Shown in pieces: positions 25,657 through 35,494 of a stretch of DNA of 62,041 nucleotides. The stretch comes from Bdellovibrionales bacterium (lineage in GTDB: Bacteria; Bdellovibrionota; Bdellovibrionia; Bdellovibrionales; UBA1609). A program made the translations under genes and the position numbers. Location of the stretch: assembly GCA_020630675.1 (NCBI GenBank), contig JAHDIR010000014.1, positions 1-62,041 on the forward strand, given 5' to 3'. How positions within the stretch are numbered: position 1 is the first letter of the stretch; every line of letters begins with the position of its first letter. The notes beneath the pieces were generated by a model, which was given only the letters and a program-made list of their open reading frames with translations, did no database searches and had not been told where the DNA came from.

Positions 25657-27324
25657 ATGTTTGATTCCGTAAGACAATTAATGGCGAATTTTCTCATTCA
25701 GTTTAGAGCTTTCTATACAGGCCTAACTCCAATGAAAAAAGCTTCAATTGCTGTTTCTGGGTTTATATTATTTTCTACCTTAGTTGTTGTAACCTTAATT
25801 CTACCAAATCAAAAGTATGAAGTTTTATTTTCAAAAGTTTCAGCAGATCAGCTGTCAGTTATCATAAATAAGCTCAATGAGAATAAAGTTCCTTATAGAA
25901 TTAAAGATAATGGGTCTAAGGTTTTAGTTCCGGGTGAGTTAGTTCGAGCCACACAAATGTCAGTGATGACAAAATTGAGTGAGACAAATGCAGGAACTGA
26001 CGGTTTAGAGATTTTTGCTAAGCAAGATTTCGGTGTCACGTCTTACGCCCAAAGAGTCAATTATCAAAGAGCCTTACAAGGTGAGCTCATGCGTGCAATT
26101 AATTCTGTGCGTTCTGTAAAAAAATCTAAAGTGATTTTAGCTTTACCACCGAAAAAAACTTTTTTAGAAGAAAGTGGCAAAGCCTCAGCTTCAGTGGTTG
26201 TAGAGCTATACCCAGGAAAAAAACTAAGCCCTGACCAGGTTAAAGGTATATCCTTCATGGTATCTAACTCAGTGGAAGGTTTATCTAGTGAAAACATTAC
26301 CATCATAGATTCTAAAGGTAATATAATTTCTAAAAATTTTGGTGAAACAGCTGCCATGTCGAATGAAATTATGGAGCTGAAGAGTAAAGTAGAATCTAGA
26401 TTAGAATCAAAAATTCAATCTATTTTAGAAAGAGTTGTTGGTGGCGGAAATATTGTAGCTAAAGTTGATGCCGTAGTTGATAATAGAAATACACAAACAG
26501 TTCAAGAGCTGGTAGATGCAGATGGTATTGCCTTAAAAAGCCAAACAACAGAAGAAGAAAACTTAAATGGTGGAAAAAATGTTCCCAACGGAATTCCTGG
26601 TGTAAGATCAAATATTCCTGATGAGGCAAGGGGCCCTGCTAGTAGTACAAATCCAGTATTTAGCCAGTCGGTCACTAAAAATTTGAAAACTGACAATTAT
26701 GCGGTTCCGAAAACAACTAAACAAATTCAAGAATCTGCAGGTAAACTTCAAAAAGTTTCTGTATCAGTCCTTGTTGACCATAAAAAAGTAACAAAAGAAG
26801 TCGACGGCAAAATGGTAACAACTATGGAGCCAAGAAGCCCTGAAGAAATAGCTAAATATGAAAGCATTATTAAAAATGCGGTCGGGTTTAATGAAAGTCG
26901 TGGAGATTCAATCACTGTAGAGAGTATTCAATTTCAAAAAGCAGATTTTTCTGAGGCTGATCAACTATTTTCTGCCATCGAAAAGCGTCAGTTTGTTAAA
27001 TCGTTATTTAAGTGGAGTGTCTTAGGGTTAAGTTTACTCCTTTTCTTCTTCTTGGCTTTAAGACCTTTTATGAGGTGGTTAACAGAGTCTTTCAACGAAA
27101 CTGTGGAGGAAATGTTGCCTAAAACAATTGAAGAGCTCGAAGAATTACAGGCGATGGAAGATTCACTACCTGGTATGGGAGGCGCTTTACCTATTCTTGA
27201 GAAGAGTTTAGATCCTGATAAAGCAGAAACTGAGCTTCTGAAAGAAAAAATTATTGATCTATTTAGTAAAGATGAAGAAAAAGCGGTAAGTGCTGTTAAT
27301 GAATGGCTGAGAAGAAGGGATTAG
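25657..27324 (+). CDS. fliF: Flagellar MS-ring protein FliF
   Basis: 555-residue inner-membrane ring protein. Two membrane segments flank the periplasmic part (about residues 26-47 and 445-466). The YscJ/FliF domains are recognisable from YEVLFSKVSADQLSVIINKL and the conserved SYAQRVNYQRALQGELMRAI. The cytoplasmic tail (EKIIDLFSKDEEKAVSAVNEWLRRRD) is the FliG-binding end. FliG starts two bases after the stop. Length is typical for the family. Confidence 0.96.
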   Translation: MFDSVRQLMANFLIQFRAFYTGLTPMKKASIAVSGFILFSTLVVVTLILPNQKYEVLFSKVSADQLSVIINKLNENKVPYRIKDNGSKVLVPGELVRATQMSVMTKLSETNAGTDGLEIFAKQDFGVTSYAQRVNYQRALQGELMRAINSVRSVKKSKVILALPPKKTFLEESGKASASVVVELYPGKKLSPDQVKGISFMVSNSVEGLSSENITIIDSKGNIISKNFGETAAMSNEIMELKSKVESRLESKIQSILERVVGGGNIVAKVDAVVDNRNTQTVQELVDADGIALKSQTTEEENLNGGKNVPNGIPGVRSNIPDEARGPASSTNPVFSQSVTKNLKTDNYAVPKTTKQIQESAGKLQKVSVSVLVDHKKVTKEVDGKMVTTMEPRSPEEIAKYESIIKNAVGFNESRGDSITVESIQFQKADFSEADQLFSAIEKRQFVKSLFKWSVLGLSLLLFFFLALRPFMRWLTESFNETVEEMLPKTIEELEELQAMEDSLPGMGGALPILEKSLDPDKAETELLKEKIIDLFSKDEEKAVSAVNEWLRRRD

Positions 27325-27325
27325 A

Positions 27326-28366
27326 ATGGGAGCGCAAAATACATTAAATAAAGACTTTTCATTTGAAAATCTTAATGGTCGAGAAAAAATTGCGATTTTA
27401 CTCAACTTTTTAGGCCCAGAAGTAGCTAAGCAAGTATTTTCTAATTTAGATGATAATAATATGAAGAAAATTATATCTTATATGAACAAGTATCAAATTG
27501 TACCTGTCGATTTAACTAAGAAAATTTTAGAAGACTTTTACGAAATGATTAGTGAAATAGATAATTATATTTTCTCCAAAAAGACTATTTCAAAAGATAT
27601 TATTGCAGAGGCTATCGGTGAAGAACGAGTTCGTGCTGTGCTTGGCGGGATCAATGAAAAATCTCAAGCCAACCGTAGCCTAGAGAGTTTAGAAATGGTG
27701 GATGCCAAATCTCTATCGACATTTTTAGTCAACGAGCATCCACAAACTATAGCTGTTATTCTGGCACATTTAGAGCCAGAAAAAAAGGGAGAAGTACTTA
27801 GTAACCTCCCTGAGGTGATGCAACTTGAAATTGTTATGCGTTTATCTCAATTAGATCATGTTTCCCCAGAGCTTATTCGCGAAGTCGACGTTGTTCTAAG
27901 AAGAGAGTTGGCGAGTTTAGGAACAACTGATCAGGCCAATTTAGGTGGAATTCAAACGGTGGCTGATATGCTAAACGTTCTAGATAAAAATACTGAGCAA
28001 AATATTCTTACGCAGCTGGAAGGTAGAGACCCTGATCTTGCTGATGAAATTAGAAACCTTATGTTTGTTTTTGAAGATATCGTTAAGATTGAAGATAAAG
28101 GTATGCAAGTTTTATTGAAAGAAATACCTAATGATAAATTATTGTTAGCTCTTAAAACAGCCAATGATGAAATTAAAGACAAAATATTTAGAAATATTTC
28201 TAAGCGTGCAGCTGATATGCTCTTAGAAGACTTAGAAATGATGGGACCATCAAGAGTTTCTGATGTTGAGGCTGCTCAAAGTGAAATTATTGCAACAGCA
28301 AAGAGATTAGAGCAATCAGGGCAAATTTTGATTGATCGTGGCGGAGCCGAAGACGCTCTCGTATAG
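27326..28366 (+). CDS. fliG: Flagellar motor switch protein FliG
   Basis: 346-residue C-ring protein that couples the stator to rotation. All three domains can be followed: the N-terminal FliF-binding domain (REKIAILLNFLGPEVAKQVF), the middle domain with EHPQTIAVILAHLEPEK, and the C-terminal torque domain with charged helix (FVFEDIVKIEDKGMQVLLKE). Length is standard. It partners with MotA encoded at 45.2 kb. The start codon lies one base after the fliF stop. Confidence 0.96.
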   Translation: MGAQNTLNKDFSFENLNGREKIAILLNFLGPEVAKQVFSNLDDNNMKKIISYMNKYQIVPVDLTKKILEDFYEMISEIDNYIFSKKTISKDIIAEAIGEERVRAVLGGINEKSQANRSLESLEMVDAKSLSTFLVNEHPQTIAVILAHLEPEKKGEVLSNLPEVMQLEIVMRLSQLDHVSPELIREVDVVLRRELASLGTTDQANLGGIQTVADMLNVLDKNTEQNILTQLEGRDPDLADEIRNLMFVFEDIVKIEDKGMQVLLKEIPNDKLLLALKTANDEIKDKIFRNISKRAADMLLEDLEMMGPSRVSDVEAAQSEIIATAKRLEQSGQILIDRGGAEDALV

Positions 28367-28377
28367 GAGTGAAGTAA

Positions 28378-29142
28378 GTGTTTAAAAAATTTTCAGTTAA
28401 AAGCGAAGTTGATGAAGAAGTTACTAACTACGAATTGGCAAAGTTTGATTTAAAAATAACTCCCGAAGCTAAAAGTTTTGAAAAGTCTCAACTGTCAGAT
28501 GGAGCCAATTTTATTATTGATAAAAGCTCAGCCAATCGTTCGGGTCTTTCTTATTTAAAAGATAAACGCATAGAAAATGAAATCAAAGAAAAAGTAGAAA
28601 AACTATTATTAGTAGAAAGAGATAAAATTTTTGAAGAATTCAAAGAAAAAGGTTTTGAACAGGGTTTGTTAGAAGGAAGAAGTCAGGGTAAAAAAGAAAA
28701 AATAGAAGAGTTTCAGGAGGTCATTGAAAGCTCATTAGTGGCTTTAAATAATTCAACGAAAGAAATTAAGAACTTTTATAAATCTCTTGTTGATAACGCA
28801 GAGACAGATATTCTTAGCTTAATTAAAATGGCGACATCTAAAATTTGTCTTAAAGAAATATCAATGAATGATGAAGTTATACGAAAACTTATTCATAGCA
28901 GCTTAGAACAAAATGCTAAAGAAGAAACCCTAAAAATTGAATTAGCAAAAATTGATTTTGAAAATTTGCATATTTTTTTAAAAGAATTACAAGAAAAATC
29001 TTTACCTCAAGAAGTTACATTTATTGAAAGTGAGGATATCCAACCGGGCGGATTGGTTGTTCATTCTGGTAAGGGTACAACAAATAAGTCTATTGAAACT
29101 CGTTTTAATAATATATGGAGTGCTTTAAGCCCTGATGAATAG
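28378..29142 (+). CDS. fliH: Flagellar export ATPase regulator FliH
   Basis: 254-residue cytoplasmic protein that binds FliI and links it to the export gate. The middle region contains the GxxxG-type helix (FEQGLLEGRSQGKKEKIEEF), and the C-terminal half has the FliH/V-ATPase-E-like domain ending in PGGLVVHSGKGTTNKSIETR. The start is GTG 28378, with GGAG about eight bases upstream. The last eight bases overlap fliI, which fits co-assembly of the two. Confidence 0.9.
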   Translation: MFKKFSVKSEVDEEVTNYELAKFDLKITPEAKSFEKSQLSDGANFIIDKSSANRSGLSYLKDKRIENEIKEKVEKLLLVERDKIFEEFKEKGFEQGLLEGRSQGKKEKIEEFQEVIESSLVALNNSTKEIKNFYKSLVDNAETDILSLIKMATSKICLKEISMNDEVIRKLIHSSLEQNAKEETLKIELAKIDFENLHIFLKELQEKSLPQEVTFIESEDIQPGGLVVHSGKGTTNKSIETRFNNIWSALSPDE

Positions 29143-30463
29143 CTTGAAAGATAAATACGCGAATAGAATTTCTAATGCTCAACCCTTTGATTATGAAGGA
29201 TGGGTTGAAAGTGTACGTGGTCTTGTCGTTTCAGCTCGTTTACCCGTTTCTGAAATGGGCTCTATCTGTGAAATAAGTTCTTTAACCAGTGATGAAAAAA
29301 TATATGGTGAAGTTGTAGGTTTTGAAGGGGATATAGTTTACCTCATGGCTTTTACTTCTTTAAGAGGAGTTAGTAATGGTTCAAAAGTAAAACTGGTTAG
29401 TTTTGAGCCTACAGTGAAATTATCAAATGAGCTTTTAGGTCGAATTATTGATGGCCAGGGCGAGCCTTTAGATGGAAAAGGGCCTATTCACTCCAATAGC
29501 CAATCAAGTCTTTATTGTTTACCGCCAAATCCAATGGACAGAGATGTTATAAATGAGGTTATGAGTTTAGGAGTTCATGCCATTGATGGGTTTACAACAG
29601 TAGGTAAAGGACAAAGAGTGGCATTTTTAGCAGGCTCTGGAGTTGGAAAATCTGTTCTTATGGGAATGATGGCAAAAAAAGCGAGTTCAGACATTAATGT
29701 CATAGCTTTAATTGGTGAGCGTGGACGTGAGGCCAGAGAATTTGTTGAACAGGTTTTGGATGAAGAAAGTTTAAAGCGATCTGTTATTATAGTCGTGACC
29801 TCTGATCAAAGCCCTGTTTTAAGAATGAGAGGAGCTTTTCTTGCCACAACAATAGCAGAATATTTTAGTAAGCAATCTAAAGATGTTTTACTTATGATGG
29901 ATTCACTGACTCGTTTTGCCATGGCTCAACGAGAAATTGGCCTTAGCGTTGGTGAGCCACCAACATCCAAGGGTTATACTCCCAGTGTTTTTTCTTTGTT
30001 ACCAAAGTTACTAGAACGAGCTGGAAACTTTCAGGGCCGCGGAAGCATAACCGGTTTGTATACAGTTTTAGTTGAAGGGGATGATATGAATGACCCTATT
30101 GCTGATACTGTTCGTTCTATTGTGGATGGTCATGTTGTTTTATCTAGAAAGCTTGCTGAAAAAGGACACTTTCCAGCAATAGATGTTTTACAGAGTGCCA
30201 GTCGTTTAATGAAGCAAATTGTTGACCAAGAGCATTGGCAAGGAGCTTTGCAGTTAAAAAGAAGCTTAGCTACTCATCAAGAAGCTCAAGATTTAATTAA
30301 TATTGGAGCCTACCAAAAAGGAAGTAATCCAGAAATTGACAGGTCTATTCGGCTAAAGCCTCACTTAGAAGCTATGCTTATCCAAGACCATGTGAGTGAT
30401 AGCAGCTATGACGATGTACGTATACACCTTTCCAAAATACTAGGAACGGAAAATGAAGTTTAA
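29135..30463 (+). CDS. fliI: Flagellum-specific export ATPase FliI
   Basis: 442-residue F1-beta-like ATPase that energises substrate unloading at the export gate. Walker A is FLAGSGVGKSVLMG; Walker B is LLMMDSLTRFAMAQREIGL, and the catalytic Glu lies in LIGERGREAREF. Length and motifs are normal. The ATG lies inside the end of fliH, and the gene overlaps fliJ by 11 bases, so fliH-fliI-fliJ form a tightly coupled block whose products work as one complex. Confidence 0.96.
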   Translation: MNSLKDKYANRISNAQPFDYEGWVESVRGLVVSARLPVSEMGSICEISSLTSDEKIYGEVVGFEGDIVYLMAFTSLRGVSNGSKVKLVSFEPTVKLSNELLGRIIDGQGEPLDGKGPIHSNSQSSLYCLPPNPMDRDVINEVMSLGVHAIDGFTTVGKGQRVAFLAGSGVGKSVLMGMMAKKASSDINVIALIGERGREAREFVEQVLDEESLKRSVIIVVTSDQSPVLRMRGAFLATTIAEYFSKQSKDVLLMMDSLTRFAMAQREIGLSVGEPPTSKGYTPSVFSLLPKLLERAGNFQGRGSITGLYTVLVEGDDMNDPIADTVRSIVDGHVVLSRKLAEKGHFPAIDVLQSASRLMKQIVDQEHWQGALQLKRSLATHQEAQDLINIGAYQKGSNPEIDRSIRLKPHLEAMLIQDHVSDSSYDDVRIHLSKILGTENEV

Positions 30464-30890
30464 TTTTCGTTTACAAAAATTATTAGATCATCGATTAAGA
30501 ATTCGCGATCAAAAACTTTCTTTTTTAGCTGAGCAAAATAAAAAATTAAATGATCTAAAAGAAAAAAAAAATCATTTAATTCAGCAGGTCAAAGTTAACC
30601 GAAAATTGTATAGTTCTGAAGTTGATAATGAAAAATTTTTAAATTTACAGTCGATAAATCAATTTGTAGATCTTCTTGTTGCTCAAATAGAAAAACAAGA
30701 CCAGCTCATTAATAAACAACAACAAGTAGTTGAGTCTTACCGAATAGACTTAGTGAAAGCAAATACTGATTTTAAAGCTATAGAAAAATTAAAAGAAATT
30801 CAAAAAGAAGAATTTAATGTTAAAAAAAATAAAATAGAATCTAATGAAATTGATGAAATGAATATTATTCGCCACAAAAGGAGCGTTTAG
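30453..30890 (+). CDS. fliJ: Flagellar export protein FliJ
   Basis: 145-residue protein predicted to be almost entirely coiled coil, starting with the family's FRLQKLLDHRLRIRDQKL. FliJ fits like a gamma-stalk into the FliI hexamer and cycles chaperones. The highly charged Lys/Glu/Gln composition and length match. It begins 11 bases before the end of fliI and ends one base before the MotE-like gene. Confidence 0.88.
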   Translation: MKFNFRLQKLLDHRLRIRDQKLSFLAEQNKKLNDLKEKKNHLIQQVKVNRKLYSSEVDNEKFLNLQSINQFVDLLVAQIEKQDQLINKQQQVVESYRIDLVKANTDFKAIEKLKEIQKEEFNVKKNKIESNEIDEMNIIRHKRSV

Positions 30891-30891
30891 T

Positions 30892-31629
30892 TTGAATTCC
30901 TATGATCAACATTTTAAAAAAATGAAAAAAAAGTCTATTCAAAAAGAACAAGTATTAAGGAAAGCTCTCAAGCCAAAGGCGAGTCGGAAAAAAGCTCCAT
31001 TTCCTATTTCGGTTGTTATTTATTCTTTAGTTATTTGTGTTCTGATGACTTTGGGTTTAGCTAATTTAGACTATTTAGAGACCTTACCGGATAAAATTTC
31101 TATTTCTTTATTTTCATCTTCACAAGCTCAAGAGCCTTCAAAAGAGGAAAAATCAACAGAGACAAAGGGTGAGTCCGAGGAACAAAATTCCCCAGAACTA
31201 AGGTCGGAAATGGCGAATAGAAAAAGTGCCTCAGTTGTAAAAGATATCAACTATTTCAAGATGTTAGAATCTAAAGAAAGTATGCTAGATCAAAAAGAAA
31301 AGAGGCTCAAAAAGTTGGAAGAGAATTTGCAATTACAACAAGAGGAACTGATTGTTAAATTACGATCATTAGAACAAATGAGAGCTGAAATAAGTTTTGC
31401 TCTTAAAGACAAAGTAGAAACGGATGATAAAACAGTGGATAAATTAGTGCAGATATACTCAAACATGAAGCCAAAGCAAGCAGCTACGGTGATTGAAACA
31501 ATGAAAGAAGAGTTGTCTGTAAAAATTTTAAAGAAAATGAAGAAAAAAAATGCTGCCGCAATTTTAAATGTAGTTAAAGCACAAAGAGCTAAATATTTAA
31601 CAGAAAAAATTGCAGGATATGAAAATTAA
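30892..31629 (+). CDS. MotE/FlbB-like flagellar chaperone
   Basis: 245 residues: basic N-terminus, one membrane segment (about residues 40-60, FPISVVIYSLVICVLMTLGL), an acidic linker, a coiled coil (about 120-170) and a C-terminal MgtE_N-like helical domain (LVQIYSNMKPKQAATVIETM and KKMKKKNAAAILNVV). This layout is that of MotE, which chaperones MotC in rhizobia, and of FlbB in spirochaetes, which supports stator or collar assembly. Its place right after fliJ is common. TTG start at 30892, with AAAGGAG upstream. Confidence 0.8.
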   Translation: MNSYDQHFKKMKKKSIQKEQVLRKALKPKASRKKAPFPISVVIYSLVICVLMTLGLANLDYLETLPDKISISLFSSSQAQEPSKEEKSTETKGESEEQNSPELRSEMANRKSASVVKDINYFKMLESKESMLDQKEKRLKKLEENLQLQQEELIVKLRSLEQMRAEISFALKDKVETDDKTVDKLVQIYSNMKPKQAATVIETMKEELSVKILKKMKKKNAAAILNVVKAQRAKYLTEKIAGYEN

Positions 31630-31684
31630 ATAAGTGAGTTAAGTTAAAACTAGATTATTAATGACCCGTTAGGGCTGGAGATTT

Positions 31685-33085
31685 TTGAAAAATATTAACA
31701 TTGGTGCAAACTCATTCTCTGATAAGATGATATCTAATCACCTGAATAAGTTTATAAAGTCCGATGTTTTATCGAAATCAAATAACTTTTCGGACGCTCT
31801 GAAAAAAACTAAAGAAGAAAATGAAGAAAAAAATAATTCACAAGAAAGTTCAGACTTACATATTAAAAAATTAGTTGAAAAAATGAAGGGGAGTATTACC
31901 ACTGATAGTAATACTGACATCGAGGAGTTGGGAAGTCATTCCGTTGAGCAGTCTTTGTTTGGAGCTGTAGAACCATTATCTTTCAATCAAAGCCTTAACG
32001 ATAATTTTGAAGTAACAAATGAAAACCAAGATTTTAAACAAAAAATTGAGTCTTTAGCAAATTTAAAACAAAACCATGAAAACTCTGGGTTATCTAAGCT
32101 ATCAGAAGCTTTGAAAAACAAATCGAATGAGAGTTCATCAAAAATTAAATTAGATGAAAGTTTTAAAATTGAAAATCAAGATCAGAAAGTAAATTTAAAG
32201 TCGGGACAGGAATTATTTGATTTAAAGGCTAAAGACTCAAGAGAAGCACCTGGGCTTTCAGTTGGTGACATTCAATCTAAGAATAACTTGAAGTTGCAAA
32301 AAGCTCTTCGCTCAAAAAATATTGATAATAAATCAAAATTAGGAGCTTTGAAAGCCACTCAAATATACGAAAAGCAACAACCAGCAGAGTCCAATAAGTT
32401 AGAGAGTAAGAATTTAAGCTTAGAAGGGGCTAGTAGTAATACGAGTAAATTAAGAGCAGTAAAGCCTGTGACATCAACAAAAGTGGGCTCTGATACACTC
32501 AATAATAATTTAATGTTTCAATCTCCCACAGAGGTAGAACAGCCTGGGATGGAAAATGTAGGTAAAAAAGAATTTTCTAACCTTCTAGATATGCAAACAA
32601 AGTTTAAGGCCGAAGGCGTTGATGATATTATACAAAATGCTCAGCTATTAGCTAATAAAGGCGGTGGTGAGTTAAAATTACTTTTAAACCCTAAAGGGCT
32701 AGGTTCAGTTCAACTCAAAGTTTTAATGGAAGATAATCAACTAAAAGTTCAAATGTCCACCGAAACAAAAGAAGCCCAGGAAGTCATTGAATCTTCTTTA
32801 GGGGACTTAAAGAAAGCTTTAGCCGAAAACAACTTAGATATTGAGTCTATTTCGGTAGACTCTTTTAACGAATTAAATGATTTACTAGAAAAAGAAGAAG
32901 AGTATTCTCAAAATGAATTTGCAAAAGATTTTTTAAGTGAGTTTAAGCAACAAAATAATTCTTGGAGGCAAGGACTACTTGGTTTTCCTGCCGTGAGAGA
33001 TCGTGCTTCACAAATTTTAGAGCAACCAGAGGTAACAAATAGTACAAAAGTTAAGTCGAACAGGAAGTTAGACTTAGTCGCATAA
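31685..33085 (+). CDS. fliK: Flagellar hook-length control protein FliK
   Basis: 466-residue exported ruler protein. The first 290 residues are low-complexity (Ser, Lys, Asn, Glu), as expected for the extended ruler. The conserved Flg_hook C-terminal domain spans about 315-400 (GGGELKLLLNPKGLGSVQLK and QMSTETKEAQEVIESSL). The start is TTG 31685, with GGAG four bases upstream. Location between the MotE-like gene and flgD supports the call. Confidence 0.88.
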   Translation: MKNINIGANSFSDKMISNHLNKFIKSDVLSKSNNFSDALKKTKEENEEKNNSQESSDLHIKKLVEKMKGSITTDSNTDIEELGSHSVEQSLFGAVEPLSFNQSLNDNFEVTNENQDFKQKIESLANLKQNHENSGLSKLSEALKNKSNESSSKIKLDESFKIENQDQKVNLKSGQELFDLKAKDSREAPGLSVGDIQSKNNLKLQKALRSKNIDNKSKLGALKATQIYEKQQPAESNKLESKNLSLEGASSNTSKLRAVKPVTSTKVGSDTLNNNLMFQSPTEVEQPGMENVGKKEFSNLLDMQTKFKAEGVDDIIQNAQLLANKGGGELKLLLNPKGLGSVQLKVLMEDNQLKVQMSTETKEAQEVIESSLGDLKKALAENNLDIESISVDSFNELNDLLEKEEEYSQNEFAKDFLSEFKQQNNSWRQGLLGFPAVRDRASQILEQPEVTNSTKVKSNRKLDLVA

Positions 33086-33096
33086 AAGGGTAGAAG

Positions 33097-34125
33097 ATGA
33101 TAGGATCAGGACGATCAAGCGCTGTGAATGCAGCCCCACAAATTAGCATGTTTAAGTCGGAGTCATCTGCGAATAAAAACGATGCGGCCTTAATGAAAAA
33201 ACATTTTGGTAACAAAAACTTAGGTGAAATTCTTAATAAAGTGGCTGATCCAAATGCTGCTCAAAAAAGTCCTCAAAGAAATGTTAATAATAAAATGGGT
33301 AAAGATGCCTTTCTTAAACTACTTTTAACGCAATTAAAAAATCAAGACCCTATGTCTCCGATGGAAAGTCATGATATGTCGGCTCAGCTAGCCCAGTTCT
33401 CATCTTTAGAAAAATTAGAAGGTATTGATAAAGGTATAAACAAGCTTAGCCAATCGACAGATAAAAATTCAAGTTATGACTCATTAAATTTAATTGGTAA
33501 AATGGTAAGCGGAGATGCCACTAAAATTGTCAGAGATCAAGTGGGACAAAGTCATGATATTAATTTTGAAATTTCATCTCCGATGAAGCAGGGGAAATTA
33601 GAAGTGCTCAACCAAGTGGGTGAAGTCGTTCACAGTGAAGATATCGGTGCATTAGATAAAGGTAAACACAAACTAACTTGGAATGGTGTTGGCGCCACTG
33701 GTGTTGATGCAGCAACAGGTGACTATAATGTGGCAATAGCAGCCATTGATGGCGAAGGAAAGAGCCTGCCAGTCAAAACAGAATTTACGGGTCAGGTGAC
33801 CGGTGTGAATTTCACATCTAAAGGTCCTATTATTTTAGTGGGGAAAAAAGCTATTCCTTTAAACGAAATTAAAAAAATTGAAATTCCACAAATGAATAAT
33901 CGGAAGGGGCGCGTACAAACTGCACCTAGGCAGCCAGCAAATGTTCAGCCAATGGGAGGAGCACAAGGGCAAACACGCCCAGTCACAGTGGTTCCCCAAG
34001 CGAGCGAAAGATTAAATCCTTCTCGACAAATGAGTACTCAAATGAGTTTAAGTAAAGGGCCATTAAGTAAAGCCACAATGAGCCCAGAAGTAATTAATAA
34101 AATTAATGAAAGTTTAAAAAAGTAA
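33097..34125 (+). CDS. flgD: Hook-capping protein FlgD
   Basis: 342-residue scaffold that caps the growing hook. The defining N-terminal motif GKDAFLKLLLTQLKNQDPMS is at about 68-87, followed by the SAQLAQFSSLEKL helix and two beta domains (GKLEVLNQVGEVV, LTWNGVGATGVDAATGDYNV). After about residue 260 comes an extra tail of about 80 residues rich in Gln, Pro, Arg and Ser, longer than in E. coli FlgD (231 residues). FlgE follows within 25 bases. Confidence 0.92.
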   Translation: MIGSGRSSAVNAAPQISMFKSESSANKNDAALMKKHFGNKNLGEILNKVADPNAAQKSPQRNVNNKMGKDAFLKLLLTQLKNQDPMSPMESHDMSAQLAQFSSLEKLEGIDKGINKLSQSTDKNSSYDSLNLIGKMVSGDATKIVRDQVGQSHDINFEISSPMKQGKLEVLNQVGEVVHSEDIGALDKGKHKLTWNGVGATGVDAATGDYNVAIAAIDGEGKSLPVKTEFTGQVTGVNFTSKGPIILVGKKAIPLNEIKKIEIPQMNNRKGRVQTAPRQPANVQPMGGAQGQTRPVTVVPQASERLNPSRQMSTQMSLSKGPLSKATMSPEVINKINESLKK

Positions 34126-34149
34126 ATTGATAGCAAGGGGGTTATGATT

Positions 34150-35430
34150 ATGATGACATCTCTCCATACAGGAGTGAGTGGTTTATCGGCTCAAGGTGAG
34201 GCGATGAATGTAATTGGTGATAATATTGCCAACTCAAAAACCACTGGTTTTAAAGCCAGTCGTGCCGAGTTTGAAGATATGATGGCCAGGCATTTAACGG
34301 GTATTCTTGGCGGAAATGAAGTCGGACGTGGAGTTAGAGTTTCTGCGGTCAATCCGATTATCACCCAGGGCTCTATTGACAATACTGAAAAATCAACAGA
34401 CATAGCTATCGATGGTCGTGGTTATTTTGTTTTAAAAGGTCATGATGGTACAAGCTTCAGTCGTGATGGATCTTTTCACTTTGATAAGGATGGTTTTTTA
34501 GTTAATAACGAAGGTCATAGAGTGCAAGGCTACAAAGCAGATAGCCAAGGAAAAATGACTAATGAGATGGATGATGTTCGATTTCCAAAAGCATTAATTC
34601 CAGCGGTATCAACGTCAAAAATTGATATTGATATGAACCTAGATTCTCGAGTGATGGATAGAAAAATATTTGACCCTAAAAACCCTCACGACACATCTCA
34701 TTACTCGACAGGCTTAGAGGTGTATGATTCTCAAGGGAATAAACACCTTGTGACTTTATTTTTTAATAAGACGGCAGATCGATCTTGGGAATATCGCGGA
34801 ATGGTTGATGGAGCTGAAATCACAGGAGCAGAAGATGGCCAGTTGGCAGAAGTTTTAGCTGGTCGTTTAACTTTTACATCTGAAGGAAAGCTAGATACTG
34901 AACAAGTCATGCGTTCAAATTGGAACTTTCGTGGTGGAGCTAAACAGAACCAGAAAATTGAAATTAATTTTGGTCAAGCTATTGCCAGCGAAGGTGGAGA
35001 TGGAATGAGGGGCACAAAGCAATACGGAAGCCAATCTGACATCATTACCTGGAAGCAAGATGGTCATGCAGCTGGGACTATTAGTGATATATCATTTAAT
35101 GGTGATGGTATATTAACGGCACTTTATAATAATGGTCATACAGAAGACCTTTCACAAATTGCCATGGCAAAATTTGAAAACCCAGAGGCTTTATTTAAAA
35201 TTGGTCATAACAGAATGAAGCAATCCAGAGAGTCTGGGGAGGTTGCTATCGGGAAGGCTATGTCTAATGGTCGTGGTCGTTTATTTTCTAAGTCATTAGA
35301 AAGATCCACGGTAGACCTTGCCAATGAGTTTGTGAATTTAATTCAAACGCAAAGAGCATTCCAAGCAAACGCTAAGACAATTACAACAACGGATGAGATG
35401 TTAGCCGAGGTGATAAACCTTAAGAGATAA
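34150..35430 (+). CDS. flgE: Flagellar hook protein FlgE
   Basis: 426-residue hook subunit. The N-terminus reads SLHTGVSGLSAQGEAMNVIG, then DNIANSKTTGFKASRAEFED, and the C-terminus has the flagellar coiled-coil motif (STVDLANEFVNLIQTQRAFQ, then ANAKTITTTDEMLAEV). I start at ATG 34150: AAGGGGG (34135-34141) is eight bases before it but only two bases before the upstream ATG 34144; ATG 34153 is also possible. It is the last gene of the operon, followed by a terminator. Confidence 0.93.
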   Translation: MMTSLHTGVSGLSAQGEAMNVIGDNIANSKTTGFKASRAEFEDMMARHLTGILGGNEVGRGVRVSAVNPIITQGSIDNTEKSTDIAIDGRGYFVLKGHDGTSFSRDGSFHFDKDGFLVNNEGHRVQGYKADSQGKMTNEMDDVRFPKALIPAVSTSKIDIDMNLDSRVMDRKIFDPKNPHDTSHYSTGLEVYDSQGNKHLVTLFFNKTADRSWEYRGMVDGAEITGAEDGQLAEVLAGRLTFTSEGKLDTEQVMRSNWNFRGGAKQNQKIEINFGQAIASEGGDGMRGTKQYGSQSDIITWKQDGHAAGTISDISFNGDGILTALYNNGHTEDLSQIAMAKFENPEALFKIGHNRMKQSRESGEVAIGKAMSNGRGRLFSKSLERSTVDLANEFVNLIQTQRAFQANAKTITTTDEMLAEVINLKR

Positions 35431-35463
35431 TAAATTAAACAAAAAAAATGAAAATAGATAAGA

Positions 35464-35494
35464 GCCAAGCTACTAAAAAGCTTGGTTTTTTTTT
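35464..35494 (+). terminator. Rho-independent terminator of the flagellar operon
   Basis: CCAAGCT (35465-35471) pairs with AGCTTGG (35479-35485) across a 7-base A-rich loop, followed directly by nine T. It lies 34 bases after the flgE stop. Beyond it, 35495-35711 is AT-rich and must contain the promoter of the next gene; TTCACT-N17-TAGCAT near 35599-35627 is a weak candidate. Confidence 0.85.
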
